A stretch of DNA of 64,000 nucleotides from Aeromicrobium choanae (lineage in GTDB: Bacteria; Actinomycetota; Actinomycetes; Propionibacteriales; Nocardioidaceae), in the NCBI RefSeq assembly GCF_900167475.1, contig NZ_LT796768.1, forward strand, positions 248,001-312,000. The letters run 5' to 3'. Below the pieces are notes generated by a model that saw nothing but the letters and a program-made list of their open reading frames with translations, had not been told where the DNA came from and ran no database searches. Positions within the stretch are counted from its first letter, which is position 1. Every line of letters begins with the position of its first letter. Positions 9,308 to 17,702 of this stretch are shown here, piece after piece. A program made the translations under genes and the position numbers.

Positions 9308-10035
9308 CAGTTCCCCCTGAAGATCGGCTCGCGCTTCTCCGTACGGGCGAGGGCCGCCTCCTTGACGTCCTCGCTGGCCCAGACGTCGTCGAAGCTCTGC
9401 GTGATGCGCTCGTCGTCGTCGGTCGAGCCGTTCAGGACGAGCTTGTTGTGGGCCAGCGTCAGCGGTGCGAGGCGGGCGATCTCGTGGGCCCAGGCGATCG
9501 CGTCGTCGAGGGTTCCCGCGCGATCGGCCAGTCCGCAGGCCAGCGCCTCGTCGCGGTCGATGGTGTCGGCCGCGAGCATGACGCGGCGGGCGCGCCCCGT
9601 GCCGGCGAGGTCGGCCAGCGTGCGGATCGTCCACGCGTCGACCGCCATGCCGTTGCGCGCGGTGGGGACGGCGAACCTGGCGCGCTCGTCCACCACGCGC
9701 AGGTCGCAGGCGATCGCGAGCTGCGTGCCCGCGCCGATCGCCGGGCCGTTGACGGCGGCGATGACGGGCACCGGCACCTTCGCCAGGTGGTGCAGCATCC
9801 GGTAGAGCGCCTCGATGAACTCGTCGCCGTAGACGCCGTCGAGGTCGGCGCCGGCGCAGAAGGCCGACCCCTCGCCGGTCACGACGAGGACGCGCGCGCC
9901 CTGCTCGACCGCAACGGTCGCCGCCTCGTGCAGCTCGCGGCACAGCGCCAGGTTGAGGGCGTTGCGCCGGTCGGGCCGGCGCAGGGTCAGCACGACGACG
10001 TCGCCGTCGCGCGCGGTGGTCAGCAGGTCGGACAT
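9307..10035 (-). CDS. Enoyl-CoA hydratase/isomerase (crotonase) family protein
   Basis: A 242-residue crotonase-fold protein: [10 protein letters not shown] at the N-terminus, [10 protein letters not shown] and [18 protein letters not shown] forming the two oxyanion-hole loops. By eye alignment the two catalytic glutamates of true enoyl-CoA hydratases (Glu144 and Glu164 of the rat enzyme) fall on Thr (VPTARNG) and Arg (RARRVML) here, so a different reaction or a non-hydratase role is likely. The ATG at 10035 was preferred to a TTG nine bases earlier. It is coupled to the AMP-binding stub downstream and separated by 43 bp from the ABC permease gene. Confidence 0.85.
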   Translation of the reverse strand: MSDLLTTARDGDVVVLTLRRPDRRNALNLALCRELHEAATVAVEQGARVLVVTGEGSAFCAGADLDGVYGDEFIEALYRMLHHLAKVPVPVIAAVNGPAIGAGTQLAIACDLRVVDERARFAVPTARNGMAVDAWTIRTLADLAGTGRARRVMLAADTIDRDEALACGLADRAGTLDDAIAWAHEIARLAPLTLAHNKLVLNGSTDDDERITQSFDDVWASEDVKEAALARTEKREPIFRGN

Positions 10036-10078
10036 GCGATCCAACCTAGCGATCGACCACCGCGCGGACGGCTCGGCC

Positions 10079-10906
10079 TCACTTCACTTCGGTGCGCTGG
10101 ATCCTCAGGAAGCCCAGCACGCCCGGCAGGACCACCCAGAGGCAGAAGGTGAACGCGAAGCGCAGGTACTCCAGCGCTCCCACGTCGACCGGCTCGCCCA
10201 TGACGTCCTCGCCCGCGATGAGCGGCGTGGCCGCGTAGTTGAAGTCCAGCCACGGCAGCAGGTCACGCGCCCAGCCGAAGAGCGCCATCAAGATGGGGTA
10301 CGCCACGACCGGCAGGATCAGCGCGACGACGTAGAAGCTGGCCACCGCGGCCGGCGTGTTCAGCAGCAGCGACGCGAACGCGAACGCCATCCAGAAGAAC
10401 GCCAACTGCAGCACGACGGTCCACAACAGCTCCTTGCCCGTGAGGTTCCAGACGACATCGTGGTCGGTCAGCAGGCCGTAGAGGACGTTGCCGAGGGCAC
10501 CGAAGACGGCCGCCAGCACGAGCGTGCCGAGGGCGAGCAGCGTGACGGCGGCGAACTTCGCACCGATGACGCGCCCGCGGTTGGGCTGCAGCGTGAAGGT
10601 GGTCAGGTGCGTGCGCTGGCTCCACTCGCTGCTCACGGTGAGGATCGCGAACACCGGGAGCAGGATCGACAGCGGGATGGTCATGATCTGGGCGAAGCCC
10701 GAGGCCGTGATCGTCACGTCGTCGTTGAGGGCCAGCACGAGCAGCGTGAGCGCCATGGCCAGCAGCAGGAGTCCGCCCGTGATGATGAACAGCCACAGGC
10801 CTCCCCGGGTGTCGAACATCTTGCGCAGCTCGACCCTCACCTCGCGCGCGAACGGGATCGCGGGGCGGGACAGGTCGATCGTCGACCCGGTCGTGGTGGT
10901 GCTCAT
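10079..10906 (-). CDS. ABC transporter permease (ABC-2 type)
   Basis: A 275-residue integral membrane subunit with about six membrane helices. The first (LWLFIITGGLLLLAMALTLL) follows a basic cytoplasmic segment, VRVELRKMFDTRGG, that is typical of ABC-2 permeases. The periplasmic-side or coupling segment SSEWSQRTHLTTFTLQPNRG is also characteristic. It overlaps the ATPase gene by four bases (ATGA) and follows it in the same operon, forming a two-gene exporter. The cargo is unknown. The divergent two-component system suggests an inducible drug or peptide efflux function, an inference only. Confidence 0.88.
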   Translation of the reverse strand: MSTTTTGSTIDLSRPAIPFAREVRVELRKMFDTRGGLWLFIITGGLLLLAMALTLLVLALNDDVTITASGFAQIMTIPLSILLPVFAILTVSSEWSQRTHLTTFTLQPNRGRVIGAKFAAVTLLALGTLVLAAVFGALGNVLYGLLTDHDVVWNLTGKELLWTVVLQLAFFWMAFAFASLLLNTPAAVASFYVVALILPVVAYPILMALFGWARDLLPWLDFNYAATPLIAGEDVMGEPVDVGALEYLRFAFTFCLWVVLPGVLGFLRIQRTEVK

Positions 10907-11814
10907 GACTGGACTCCTTCGGTGGCGATGAGATCGCGCTGGTCTTCGGCGGTGAGCTGCAGGAACATGGCCTCCAGGCCCGCTCCGTCGGCCTCGCGCA
11001 GCTCGAGCAGGGGAACCCCGGCCTTCGCGGCGGCCAGGCCGACCTCCTCGGGCGACGCCGGCGACGTGATCGCGTCGGACGCGAGGATCGACTCCAGGCC
11101 CGCGGCCGTGAGGGCCTCGACGAGGGCGACCTGGTCGCGGGCGCGGACCCGGGTGCCGGCGGTCTTCAGCAGCTCGTCCTTCGTGCCGCTGGCGACGATC
11201 CGGCCGTGACCGATGACGATGAGGTCGTCGGCGATGATCTGGATCTCGTGCAGCAGGTGGGACGAGAGCATCACGGTGCCGCCGCGGTTGGCGTAGTCGC
11301 GCAGCAGCTGGCGCATCCAGTGGATGCCGGCCGGGTCGAGGCCGTTCGCCGGCTCGTCGAGGATGAGGACCTTCGGGTCGCCCAGCAGCGCGTGGGCGAT
11401 GCCGAGACGCTGGCGCATGCCGAGCGAGTAGTTGCGGACGCGGCGCTTGGCCTCCTTCGGCGTGAGGCCGACCAGGGCGAGCATCTCGTCGACGCGCGTC
11501 ATGGGCAGGCCCATGGCGCGGGCGCCGATGACGAGCACCTCGCGACCGGTGCGGCCGCCGTGCTGGGCCGAGGCGTCGAGCAGCACGCCGACCTGCGTGG
11601 CGGGGTTGGGGATGTCGGCGTACGCCGAGCCGCCGACGGTCGCGGTGCCGCCGGTGGGACGCGTCAGGCCGGCGATCATGCGCATCGCCGTGGACTTGCC
11701 GGCACCGTTGGGTCCGAGGAACCCGGTGACGCGCCCTGGCCGGCACACGAACGAGACGTCGTCGACGGCGCGGAAGTCGCCGTACGACTTGGACAGACTC
11801 TGGACTTCGATCAT
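10903..11814 (-). CDS. ABC transporter ATP-binding protein
   Basis: A 303-residue ABC ATPase. Walker A is GPNGAGKST (34-42), the signature is NYSLGMRQRLGIA, Walker B is VLILDEPANGLDP, and the switch His lies in MLSSHLLHEIQ. The C-terminal extension of about 80 residues (ALTAAGLESILASD, then ELREADGAGLEAMFLQLT) is the usual ABC-2 type accessory region. It pairs with the permease overlapping its 3' end. About 130 bp separate it from the divergent sensor kinase, so this shared gap (11815-11943) should hold both promoters. Confidence 0.93.
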   Translation of the reverse strand: MIEVQSLSKSYGDFRAVDDVSFVCRPGRVTGFLGPNGAGKSTAMRMIAGLTRPTGGTATVGGSAYADIPNPATQVGVLLDASAQHGGRTGREVLVIGARAMGLPMTRVDEMLALVGLTPKEAKRRVRNYSLGMRQRLGIAHALLGDPKVLILDEPANGLDPAGIHWMRQLLRDYANRGGTVMLSSHLLHEIQIIADDLIVIGHGRIVASGTKDELLKTAGTRVRARDQVALVEALTAAGLESILASDAITSPASPEEVGLAAAKAGVPLLELREADGAGLEAMFLQLTAEDQRDLIATEGVQS

Positions 11815-11943
11815 GGGTCCACCCTGCCGTGTCCGACCGACACCAGACAGCCCCCGACACGCTTTTCCTGCTAGCCGAAAGTAGGGGGTCGGCCGGTCCT
11901 CGGGTCGATGCGACGTGGATCGCGGCCCACCTATCCTGAGGCG

Positions 11944-13095
11944 GTGACGCCCCCGCCCCCGCCCCTCACGGTCTGGGGACACACGTGGCGGACGGTCCTG
12001 GTGATCTCCATCTCGGCCGTGGCCTGGTCGCCGGTGTTCCTGTGGCAGTGGGAGAACGCCCGCTGGTGGTGGTGGCTCGACCTGACCGTGGGGCTCGCCA
12101 GCTTCGTCCTGGTGTTCTGGCGACGGCGGTACCCCGTCACGGTGGGCGTGATCACCAACCTCTCGAGCGCGTTCGCGACCACGGCCGGCGGTCCGGCCAC
12201 GCTGGCGCTGTTCTCGCTCTCCACCCGCCGGCGCTGGCGGGAGATCATCCCGGTGAGCGCCGCCACCCTCGTCGGGGCCTTCATCTTCGTGGGCATCGAT
12301 CCCACCACCGACCCCGGCCTGCGCCTGTTCAGCGCCGGGTTCGTGGTGGCCATCGTCGGCGTCACCGTGGGCTGGGGCATGTACGTGGGCTCGCGGCGCG
12401 AGCTGCTGGCCACGCTGAAGGAGCGCGCCGAGCGCGCCGAGTCCGAGCAGGCCGCGCGAGTCTCCCAAGCACGCACGGCCGAGCGTGCCCGCATCGCCCG
12501 CGAGATGCACGACGTCCTCGCCCACCGGATCTCGATGGTGACGATGCACGCCGGCGCCCTCACCTTCCGCGACGACCTCGCGGCCGAGGAGATCAAGCGC
12601 ACCGCCTCCGTCATCGAGCAGACCTCGCGGCTCGCGCTGATCGAGCTGCGGGAGGTGCTCGGCGTGCTGCGTGACGACGTCGGCGACGGCGCCCCCGAGC
12701 CGCCCCAGCCCACCGCCGGCGCCATCGCCGGACTCGTCGCGCAGTTCCGGGAGTCCGGCATGAACCTGCAGTACGACGACCGGATCGATCCGGCCACGAT
12801 CCCCGACCTGATCGGGCGCACCGCCTACCGCGTGGTGCAGGAGGGGTTGACCAACGCCTCGAAGCACGCGCCGCACGCGCGCGTCACGCTGCTGGTGACG
12901 GGCGGCTCGGACGACGGCCTGGTGATCGAGGTGTCCAACCCCCTGCCGGCCGGCGGCCGATCGCCCGACTTCCCGGCATCCGGCCTCGGACTGGTGGGCC
13001 TGACCGAGCGTGCCGAGCTCGCCGGTGGCCGGCTGCACCATGGGATGGTGTCCGGCCACCACGTCCTGAGAGTGTGGTTGCCGTGGAGCGCCTGA
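11944..13095 (+). CDS. Two-component sensor histidine kinase (NarL/DesK-type, HisKA_3)
   Basis: A 383-residue membrane sensor kinase. The N-terminal third has about five hydrophobic helices without a large external domain, followed by a coiled-coil (KERAERAESEQAARVSQA). The phosphoacceptor lies in ERARIAREMHDVLAHRIS, the HisKA_3 dimerisation motif, and the ATPase domain ends in SGLGLVGLTERAELAGG. The GTG at 11944 is preferred; an upstream in-frame ATG at 11908 adds twelve residues of non-helical sequence. The response regulator start lies within its last codons, so the pair is coupled. It is divergent from the ABC exporter and may sense its substrate. Confidence 0.9.
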   Translation: MTPPPPPLTVWGHTWRTVLVISISAVAWSPVFLWQWENARWWWWLDLTVGLASFVLVFWRRRYPVTVGVITNLSSAFATTAGGPATLALFSLSTRRRWREIIPVSAATLVGAFIFVGIDPTTDPGLRLFSAGFVVAIVGVTVGWGMYVGSRRELLATLKERAERAESEQAARVSQARTAERARIAREMHDVLAHRISMVTMHAGALTFRDDLAAEEIKRTASVIEQTSRLALIELREVLGVLRDDVGDGAPEPPQPTAGAIAGLVAQFRESGMNLQYDDRIDPATIPDLIGRTAYRVVQEGLTNASKHAPHARVTLLVTGGSDDGLVIEVSNPLPAGGRSPDFPASGLGLVGLTERAELAGGRLHHGMVSGHHVLRVWLPWSA

Positions 13096-13742
13096 CCCGA
13101 GTCCTGCTGACCGACGACGACCCGCTCGTCCGCGCCGGCCTGGCCCTGATCCTCGGGGGCGCGAAGACGATCGAGGTCGTCGCCGAGGCGGCGAACGGAC
13201 GCGAGGCCGTGGCGGCCGTGCGCGAGCAGCCCGTGGACCTCGTGCTGATGGACCTGCGCATGCCCGTGATGGACGGCATCGAGGCGACCCGTGCGATCTC
13301 CGCGGAGCCGCGCGCACCCAAGGTCCTGGTGCTCACGACGTTCGACGCCGACGACCACGTCGTGCGGGCGCTCGCCGCGGGCGCGGCGGGCTTCCTGCTG
13401 AAGGACACCCCTCCCCCGCGGATCGTCAAGGCGATCGAGGCCGTCATGGCCGGCGAGCCGATGCTGTCGCCCGCCGTGACCCAGAACCTGATCCGCCAGG
13501 TCACCGCCGACTCGACCGACCACCGCCGGACCGACGCCGAGCGGCTCGTCGCCACGCTGACCGAGCGTGAGCTGGACGTCGCCCGTGCCGTCGGACAGGG
13601 CCGCTCCAACGCCGAGATCGCCGGCGAGCTGTTCATGAGCCTGGCCACGGTGAAGGCGCACATCTCGCGGATCTTCGCCAAGCTCGACGCCACCAACCGC
13701 GTGCAGGTGGCCATCACGATGCACGACGCCGGCCGCCTCTGA
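13083..13742 (+). CDS. LuxR/NarL-family response regulator
   Basis: A 219-residue DNA-binding regulator and partner of the preceding kinase. The receiver domain starts VLLTDDDPLVRAGL and has the phosphorylatable Asp in VLMDLRMPVMDGIE, with the conserved Thr and Lys in VLTTFDADD and GAAGFLLKDTPP. The C-terminal LuxR helix-turn-helix is LTERELDVARAVGQGRSNAEIAGELFMSLATVKAHISRI in outline. The start is GTG at 13083 (VERLTRVLLTDDD); a GTG at 13074 is the alternative. Both lie inside the 3' end of the kinase gene. Likely targets are the adjacent ABC exporter genes. Confidence 0.93.
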   Translation: MERLTRVLLTDDDPLVRAGLALILGGAKTIEVVAEAANGREAVAAVREQPVDLVLMDLRMPVMDGIEATRAISAEPRAPKVLVLTTFDADDHVVRALAAGAAGFLLKDTPPPRIVKAIEAVMAGEPMLSPAVTQNLIRQVTADSTDHRRTDAERLVATLTERELDVARAVGQGRSNAEIAGELFMSLATVKAHISRIFAKLDATNRVQVAITMHDAGRL

Positions 13743-13805
13743 GGGCAGCCGTCTGCGACCCCCGAGTCGCGGATCGCTGTCGGCCTCGCGCGAGATGCTC
13801 CGGGC

Positions 13806-14343
13806 GTGGGCACTCACTTCTTCGTCGACGAGACCAAGGCCAAGGGCTATGTGGTCGTCGCGGTCGCGTGCCCGGACGCGGCACTCAACGTGTCCCGAAG
13901 AGCGCTCGGGAATCTGGTCCTTCCCGGACAACGCGCGCTCCACATGAAGAACGAGAGCACCCCGCCGACGAAGTCAGATTGCCGCAGTCGTCTGCGACCT
14001 GCGTCATGCCGGCGTCCGCGCCTGGGTGCTCGATGCCGGTCGTGGCCCCGAATCGGAACTGGTGCGTCGCGAGCGGGCCCTTCGAGATCTCGTCGCACTG
14101 GCGGCTCCTGAGGGCGCCGCCCATCTGATCCTGGACCTCGACCAGACGCTGATCGCACGCGACGCGAGGACTCTGTCCGCCGCGGTACGCGATGCCAGGT
14201 CGCCATCCGTCACGTACAGCCACCAGTCGCTCGGCATGCAACCTCTGCTGGCACTGCCCGACGTGATCGCTTGGTGCTGGGCGCGCGGCGGGGACTGGCG
14301 GCGACGGGTGAACCCCGTGGTCAGCGACGTCCGTACGGTCTGA
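13806..14343 (+). pseudogene. DUF3800-like protein broken by a frameshift
   Basis: Two reading frames join into one plausible protein. Frame one (GTG at 13806) gives GTHFFVDETKAKGYVVVAV through LPGQRALHMKNES. From about 13977 the sense continues in the next frame as IAAVVCDLRHAGVRAWVLDAGRG through HLILDLDQTLIARDARTL to the TGA at 14341-14343. A net change of one base near 13977 explains the break. The start with a DET motif, a repeated strand-helix layout and a later Asp/Arg-containing motif (LDLDQTLIARD) resemble DUF3800 proteins, which have an RNase H-like fold and often lie near defence genes. A sequencing error is the alternative explanation. Confidence 0.6.
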
Positions 14344-14352
14344 GAAACGCGA

Positions 14353-14390
14353 AACCCGAGCGCCACGTCCGTCCGGACGGGTCTCGGGTT
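14353..14390. terminator. Candidate hairpin between convergent genes
   Basis: Arms AACCCGAG (14353-14360) and CTCGGGTT (14383-14390) enclose a second short hairpin (CGTCC-GT-CCGGACG region). It lies just after the DUF3800-like pseudogene and faces rlmN, a usual place for an actinobacterial terminator. No T-run follows, so confidence is moderate. Confidence 0.45.
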
Positions 14391-14491
14391 CACTTCCTGA
14401 CGCGGAATGCGCCAGACGTGAACAGTATGGACCTCGACGACGACAGAGCCAAGAGAGAAGCGTGAGCGTCGACCGGCGCGGACCCACCCAG

Positions 14492-14556
14492 CCCACTTTT
14501 GGAGACGAATTCACGTCACCCGACGCGCATCAGGTGAATCCGCTTCCAAAAGTGGG
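14492..14556. repeat. 12-bp perfect inverted repeat downstream of rlmN
   Basis: CCCACTTTTGGA (14492-14503) is repeated in inverted orientation as TCCAAAAGTGGG (14545-14556). Within the 41-bp spacer a partial inner stem (TTCAC / GTGAA) can form. It lies 17 bp past the rlmN stop. It may be the rlmN terminator or a small palindromic element; the long, A/T-containing arms are unusual for this genome. Confidence 0.7.
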
Positions 14557-14573
14557 GGCGGGGCGGGGTGTTG

Positions 14574-15719
14574 CTACTCGGCGGCGGCGAGCTGGCCGCA
14601 GGCGCCGTCGATGTCGGAGCCGCGGGTGTCGCGGACCGTCGTCGGGATGCCCTTGGCCTCGAGGCGGCGGACGAACTCGCGCTCGTCCTCGCGGCGCGAT
14701 GCGGTCCACATCGAGCCGGGCGTCGGGTTCAGCGGGATGAGGTTGACGTGCACCCAGCCCCAGTCGCCGTAGGAGTTCAGGACGTCGCCCAGCATGTCGG
14801 CGCGCCAAGCCTGGTCGTTGATGTCGCGCATCATCGCGTACTCGATCGAGACGCGGCGCTTCGTGGTCTTCGCGTAGTTCCACGCGGCCTCGACCGTCTC
14901 GGCGACGCTGGCGCGGTTGTTGATCGGGACCAGCTCGTTGCGCAGCTCGTCGTCGGGCGCGTGCAGGCTGAGCGCGAGGGTGACCGGGATGCCCTCCTCG
15001 GCCAGCTGACGCATCCGCGGCACGAGGCCCACGGTGGAGACGGTGATGTTGCGGGCGCTCATGCCCAGGCCGTCGGGCGCGGGCGCCACCATGCGGCGGA
15101 CGGCGCCGATGACGGCCTTGTAGTTGGCCATCGGCTCGCCCATGCCCATGAAGACCACGTTCGACAACCGGCCGGGGCCACCCGGAATCGCGCCGGAGGA
15201 CATCTGGTGGGCGGCGTCGACGACCTGGTCGATGATCTCGGCCGTGCTCATGTTGCGCTGCAGGCCGCCCTGGCCGGTGGCGCAGAACGGGCAGGCCATG
15301 CCGCAGCCGGCCTGGCTGGAGACGCAGATCGTGGCGCGGTCGGGGTAGCGCATCAGCACCGACTCGACCAGCGCGTTGTCGAACAGGCGCCACAGCGTCT
15401 TGCGGGTGGTGCCCTTGTCGGCCTCGAGCACGCGCACCTGCGACAGCAGCGGCGGCAGCAGCGCACCGACGATCGCGTCGCGCTCCTTCGCCGGGAGGTC
15501 GGTCATCAGCTCGGGGTCGCGCTCGTGGCGCGCGTAGTAGTGGTGCGCGACCTGCTTGACCCGGAACGGCTTGAGCCCGAGCTCCTCGGCCGCGGCCTTG
15601 CGCTCGTCGCCCGAGAGGTCGGCGAGGTGGCGCGGCGGCTTGCCCCGCCCGCGGGCCGGTGCCATCACGAGGGGCAGCGGCTTCGGATTGACGTCCGCGA
15701 CATTCACCTCGTTGGCCAT
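14574..15719 (-). CDS. rlmN: Dual-specificity 23S rRNA (A2503)/tRNA (A37) methyltransferase
   Basis: A radical-SAM enzyme that methylates C2 of adenosine 2503 in 23S rRNA and A37 in certain tRNAs. The 381-residue protein has the iron-sulfur cysteines Cys139, Cys143 and Cys146 (CGMACPFC), the SAM-binding FMGMGEP segment, and the resolving cysteine near 374 in [13 protein letters not shown], where E. coli has Cys355. The start at 15719 ([10 protein letters not shown]) is preferred to an upstream ATG at 15752. In relatives it follows cdsA/frr directly; here the ATP-grasp cluster separates them. Confidence 0.96.
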   Translation of the reverse strand: MANEVNVADVNPKPLPLVMAPARGRGKPPRHLADLSGDERKAAAEELGLKPFRVKQVAHHYYARHERDPELMTDLPAKERDAIVGALLPPLLSQVRVLEADKGTTRKTLWRLFDNALVESVLMRYPDRATICVSSQAGCGMACPFCATGQGGLQRNMSTAEIIDQVVDAAHQMSSGAIPGGPGRLSNVVFMGMGEPMANYKAVIGAVRRMVAPAPDGLGMSARNITVSTVGLVPRMRQLAEEGIPVTLALSLHAPDDELRNELVPINNRASVAETVEAAWNYAKTTKRRVSIEYAMMRDINDQAWRADMLGDVLNSYGDWGWVHVNLIPLNPTPGSMWTASRREDEREFVRRLEAKGIPTTVRDTRGSDIDGACGQLAAAE

Positions 15720-15772
15720 GCCTCCAGTGTCCCAGATGGCGCCCACCCGCAACGAATCCGCGGCGCGGCTCC

Positions 15773-16765
15773 TCAGAGCGAGCGGTAGCGCGGTGATAGC
15801 GAGGCGACGAACTCGAGCTTGTCCAGCACCGGTCCGGCGATCACGAACGGGTAGAGCGGGTCCTTGCCCATCGAGCGGTTGATCTGGTTCAGCGCGACCG
15901 ACAGCGGGATCCAGACACCGGTCACCAGATCACGGAACGACCGGAAGGCGCCCGTGTCGACGCCGGTGAGCCCGAAGGACTGGGCGGTCTCGATGGTGTC
16001 GGCGATGTGCAGGACGTGCGCGAACGTCTCGGCGAAGTCCTCGAACGGGTGCATCGTGGCGTACGCGCTGATGTACCGGTCGCGCCACCCCTTCGGTGGA
16101 CCCTGCGCGTAGTGCCGGTCGAGGGCCTCGCCGTAGTCCTGGCGCTCGTCGCCGAACAGCTCGCGGGCGCGCTGGCGGAGATCGCCGTGGACCAGCTGCT
16201 CCTCGTAGTAGTGCCCGGTCTCGTGGCGGAAGTGCCCCAGCAGGGTGCGGTAGGGCTCGTCGAGGTCCCGGCGCAGCCGCTCGCGGTGCACGCTGTCGCC
16301 CTCGGCCAGGTCGATCGTGACGATGCCGTTCTGGTGTCCCGTCGTCACCGGCACGTTCGCGCTCGACAGGAGGTCGAACGCGAGGCCGGCGTTCGGGTCC
16401 TCGGCGCGCGTGACGATCGGCAGCTCGAGCGCGTCCAGCTCGACGATCAGCCGGCGCTTCGCCGACTCCGCCGCCGGGAACGCTCGCATGCCCTCGGCAT
16501 CGGAATCGGCCGGGCGCGTGCGGGTGAGCCCGCAGTTGAAGCACAGCGAGCCCTCGAAGCGGGTGAGCCAGGTGCAGGCCGAGAGCTCGCGGTTGGCGCA
16601 GAGCCACCAGACGAGCCCCTCGGCGTCGACGTACCTCCCGCGGTCGTCGACCGGCACGATCGCCTTCTCCTCGCGGGAGAACCCGAGCTTCGTGCCACAG
16701 GAGACGCACGTGGAGTTCTCGAAGTAGAGGGGGTTGCCGCACTGACGACACTCGAAGGCACGCAC
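15773..16765 (-). CDS. Zinc-ribbon zincin metallopeptidase (PF10005-like)
   Basis: A 330-residue cytoplasmic protein. The N-terminus has two zinc-binding clusters: Cys6, Cys9, Cys20 and Cys23 (a rubredoxin-like ribbon), then Cys55, Cys63, Cys74 and Cys77. The metallopeptidase motif HETGH is at 180-184, with further His/Asp residues in [22 protein letters not shown] and [13 protein letters not shown] as candidate third ligands. The family is named putative zinc-binding metallopeptidase; substrates are unknown. It lies 61 bp downstream of the transglutaminase gene on the same strand and probably belongs to that cluster, perhaps as the protease that trims or reverses its product. Confidence 0.82.
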   Translation of the reverse strand: MRAFECRQCGNPLYFENSTCVSCGTKLGFSREEKAIVPVDDRGRYVDAEGLVWWLCANRELSACTWLTRFEGSLCFNCGLTRTRPADSDAEGMRAFPAAESAKRRLIVELDALELPIVTRAEDPNAGLAFDLLSSANVPVTTGHQNGIVTIDLAEGDSVHRERLRRDLDEPYRTLLGHFRHETGHYYEEQLVHGDLRQRARELFGDERQDYGEALDRHYAQGPPKGWRDRYISAYATMHPFEDFAETFAHVLHIADTIETAQSFGLTGVDTGAFRSFRDLVTGVWIPLSVALNQINRSMGKDPLYPFVIAGPVLDKLEFVASLSPRYRSL

Positions 16766-16826
16766 GACCCCACCCTTCCCCCGCGAGCGCCTGGGCGCCA
16801 GTCCGACACGGCCGCCGAGGCCGAGA

Positions 16827-17702
16827 TCACGCGAGCGGGGCCACGTCCACCTGCACGTCGAGGGTGGAGGACCGCGCGTCGGTGTAGATGATGCCCTTCA
16901 CCGGCGGGACGTCCTTGTAGTCGCGACCCCACGCGACCGTGACGTACCGGTCGTCGGCCCAGTGGTCGTTCGTCGGGTCCAGCGCGAGCCAGCTGCCGTC
17001 GGGCAACCACACGGCCGCCCACGCGTGCGAGGCGTCGGCACCGACGACACGCTCCTTGCCCGGCGGCGGGGTGGTGGCGAGGTAGCCGCTGACGTAGGCC
17101 ACGGCCAGACCGTGCGACCGCAGGCACGAAAGGGTCAGGTGGGCGAAGTCCTGGCAGACGCCGGCCCGCTGCTCGAAGACGTCGTCGATCCGGCTCGTCA
17201 CCGTGGTGGCGGTCTTGTCGTAGCGGAAGTCGGCGTGGATCCGGTGCATCAGGTCGGTGACCGCCTCGCCGACCGGGCGCCCGGGAGTCAGCGACACGGC
17301 GGCGTAGGCGCGCGCCTGCTCGGTCTGGTCGACCAGCGCCGACGGCAGCGCGAGGTCGACGGCGCGCCACGCCCCTTCGACGTCGGATCGCTCGGCCGGG
17401 CGGGCGAGCTCCCACGGCGTGGCCAGCGCCTCGGCATCGTGCACCGGCACCTGCACCTCGACCTCGCTCGTGGCGTCCACGACGAGCGTGCGGTGCGGGT
17501 CGGTGACCTGGAAGTACGTGACGGTGTTGCCGTAGTAGTCGGTGTCGCGGGAGGTGTCGCCGGGCGTGGGCTCGATGCGCACGTCGACCGACTCCACCTG
17601 CTGCCACGACGAGGGCCTCGGCACGACGTGGGCCAGACCGTAGCTGTTCGAGACGTCGTCGTCGTACGTGTACGTGGTGCGGTGCCACACGCGGTACCTC
17701 AT
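16827..17702 (-). CDS. Transglutaminase-like cysteine protease family protein
   Basis: A 291-residue protein with an N-terminal beta-sandwich of the Bact_transglu_N type (YRVWHRTTYTYDDDVSNSYG) and a C-terminal papain-like transglutaminase core. The catalytic triad is visible: Cys183 (RAGVCQDFAH), His226 (ASHAW) and Asp242 (LDPTND). No signal peptide, so it is cytoplasmic. It overlaps the ATP-grasp/alpha-E gene by four bases (ATGA). In many bacteria these families occur together and are predicted, not shown, to make or cut peptide or isopeptide bonds. Confidence 0.92.
   Translation of the reverse strand: MRYRVWHRTTYTYDDDVSNSYGLAHVVPRPSSWQQVESVDVRIEPTPGDTSRDTDYYGNTVTYFQVTDPHRTLVVDATSEVEVQVPVHDAEALATPWELARPAERSDVEGAWRAVDLALPSALVDQTEQARAYAAVSLTPGRPVGEAVTDLMHRIHADFRYDKTATTVTSRIDDVFEQRAGVCQDFAHLTLSCLRSHGLAVAYVSGYLATTPPPGKERVVGADASHAWAAVWLPDGSWLALDPTNDHWADDRYVTVAWGRDYKDVPPVKGIIYTDARSSTLDVQVDVAPLA

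Noticed and set aside
13885-14514. 209-codon minus-strand frame
   Set aside because: Runs through the DUF3800-like pseudogene and hairpins on the other strand; no family motif and the plus-strand reading is far more protein-like.
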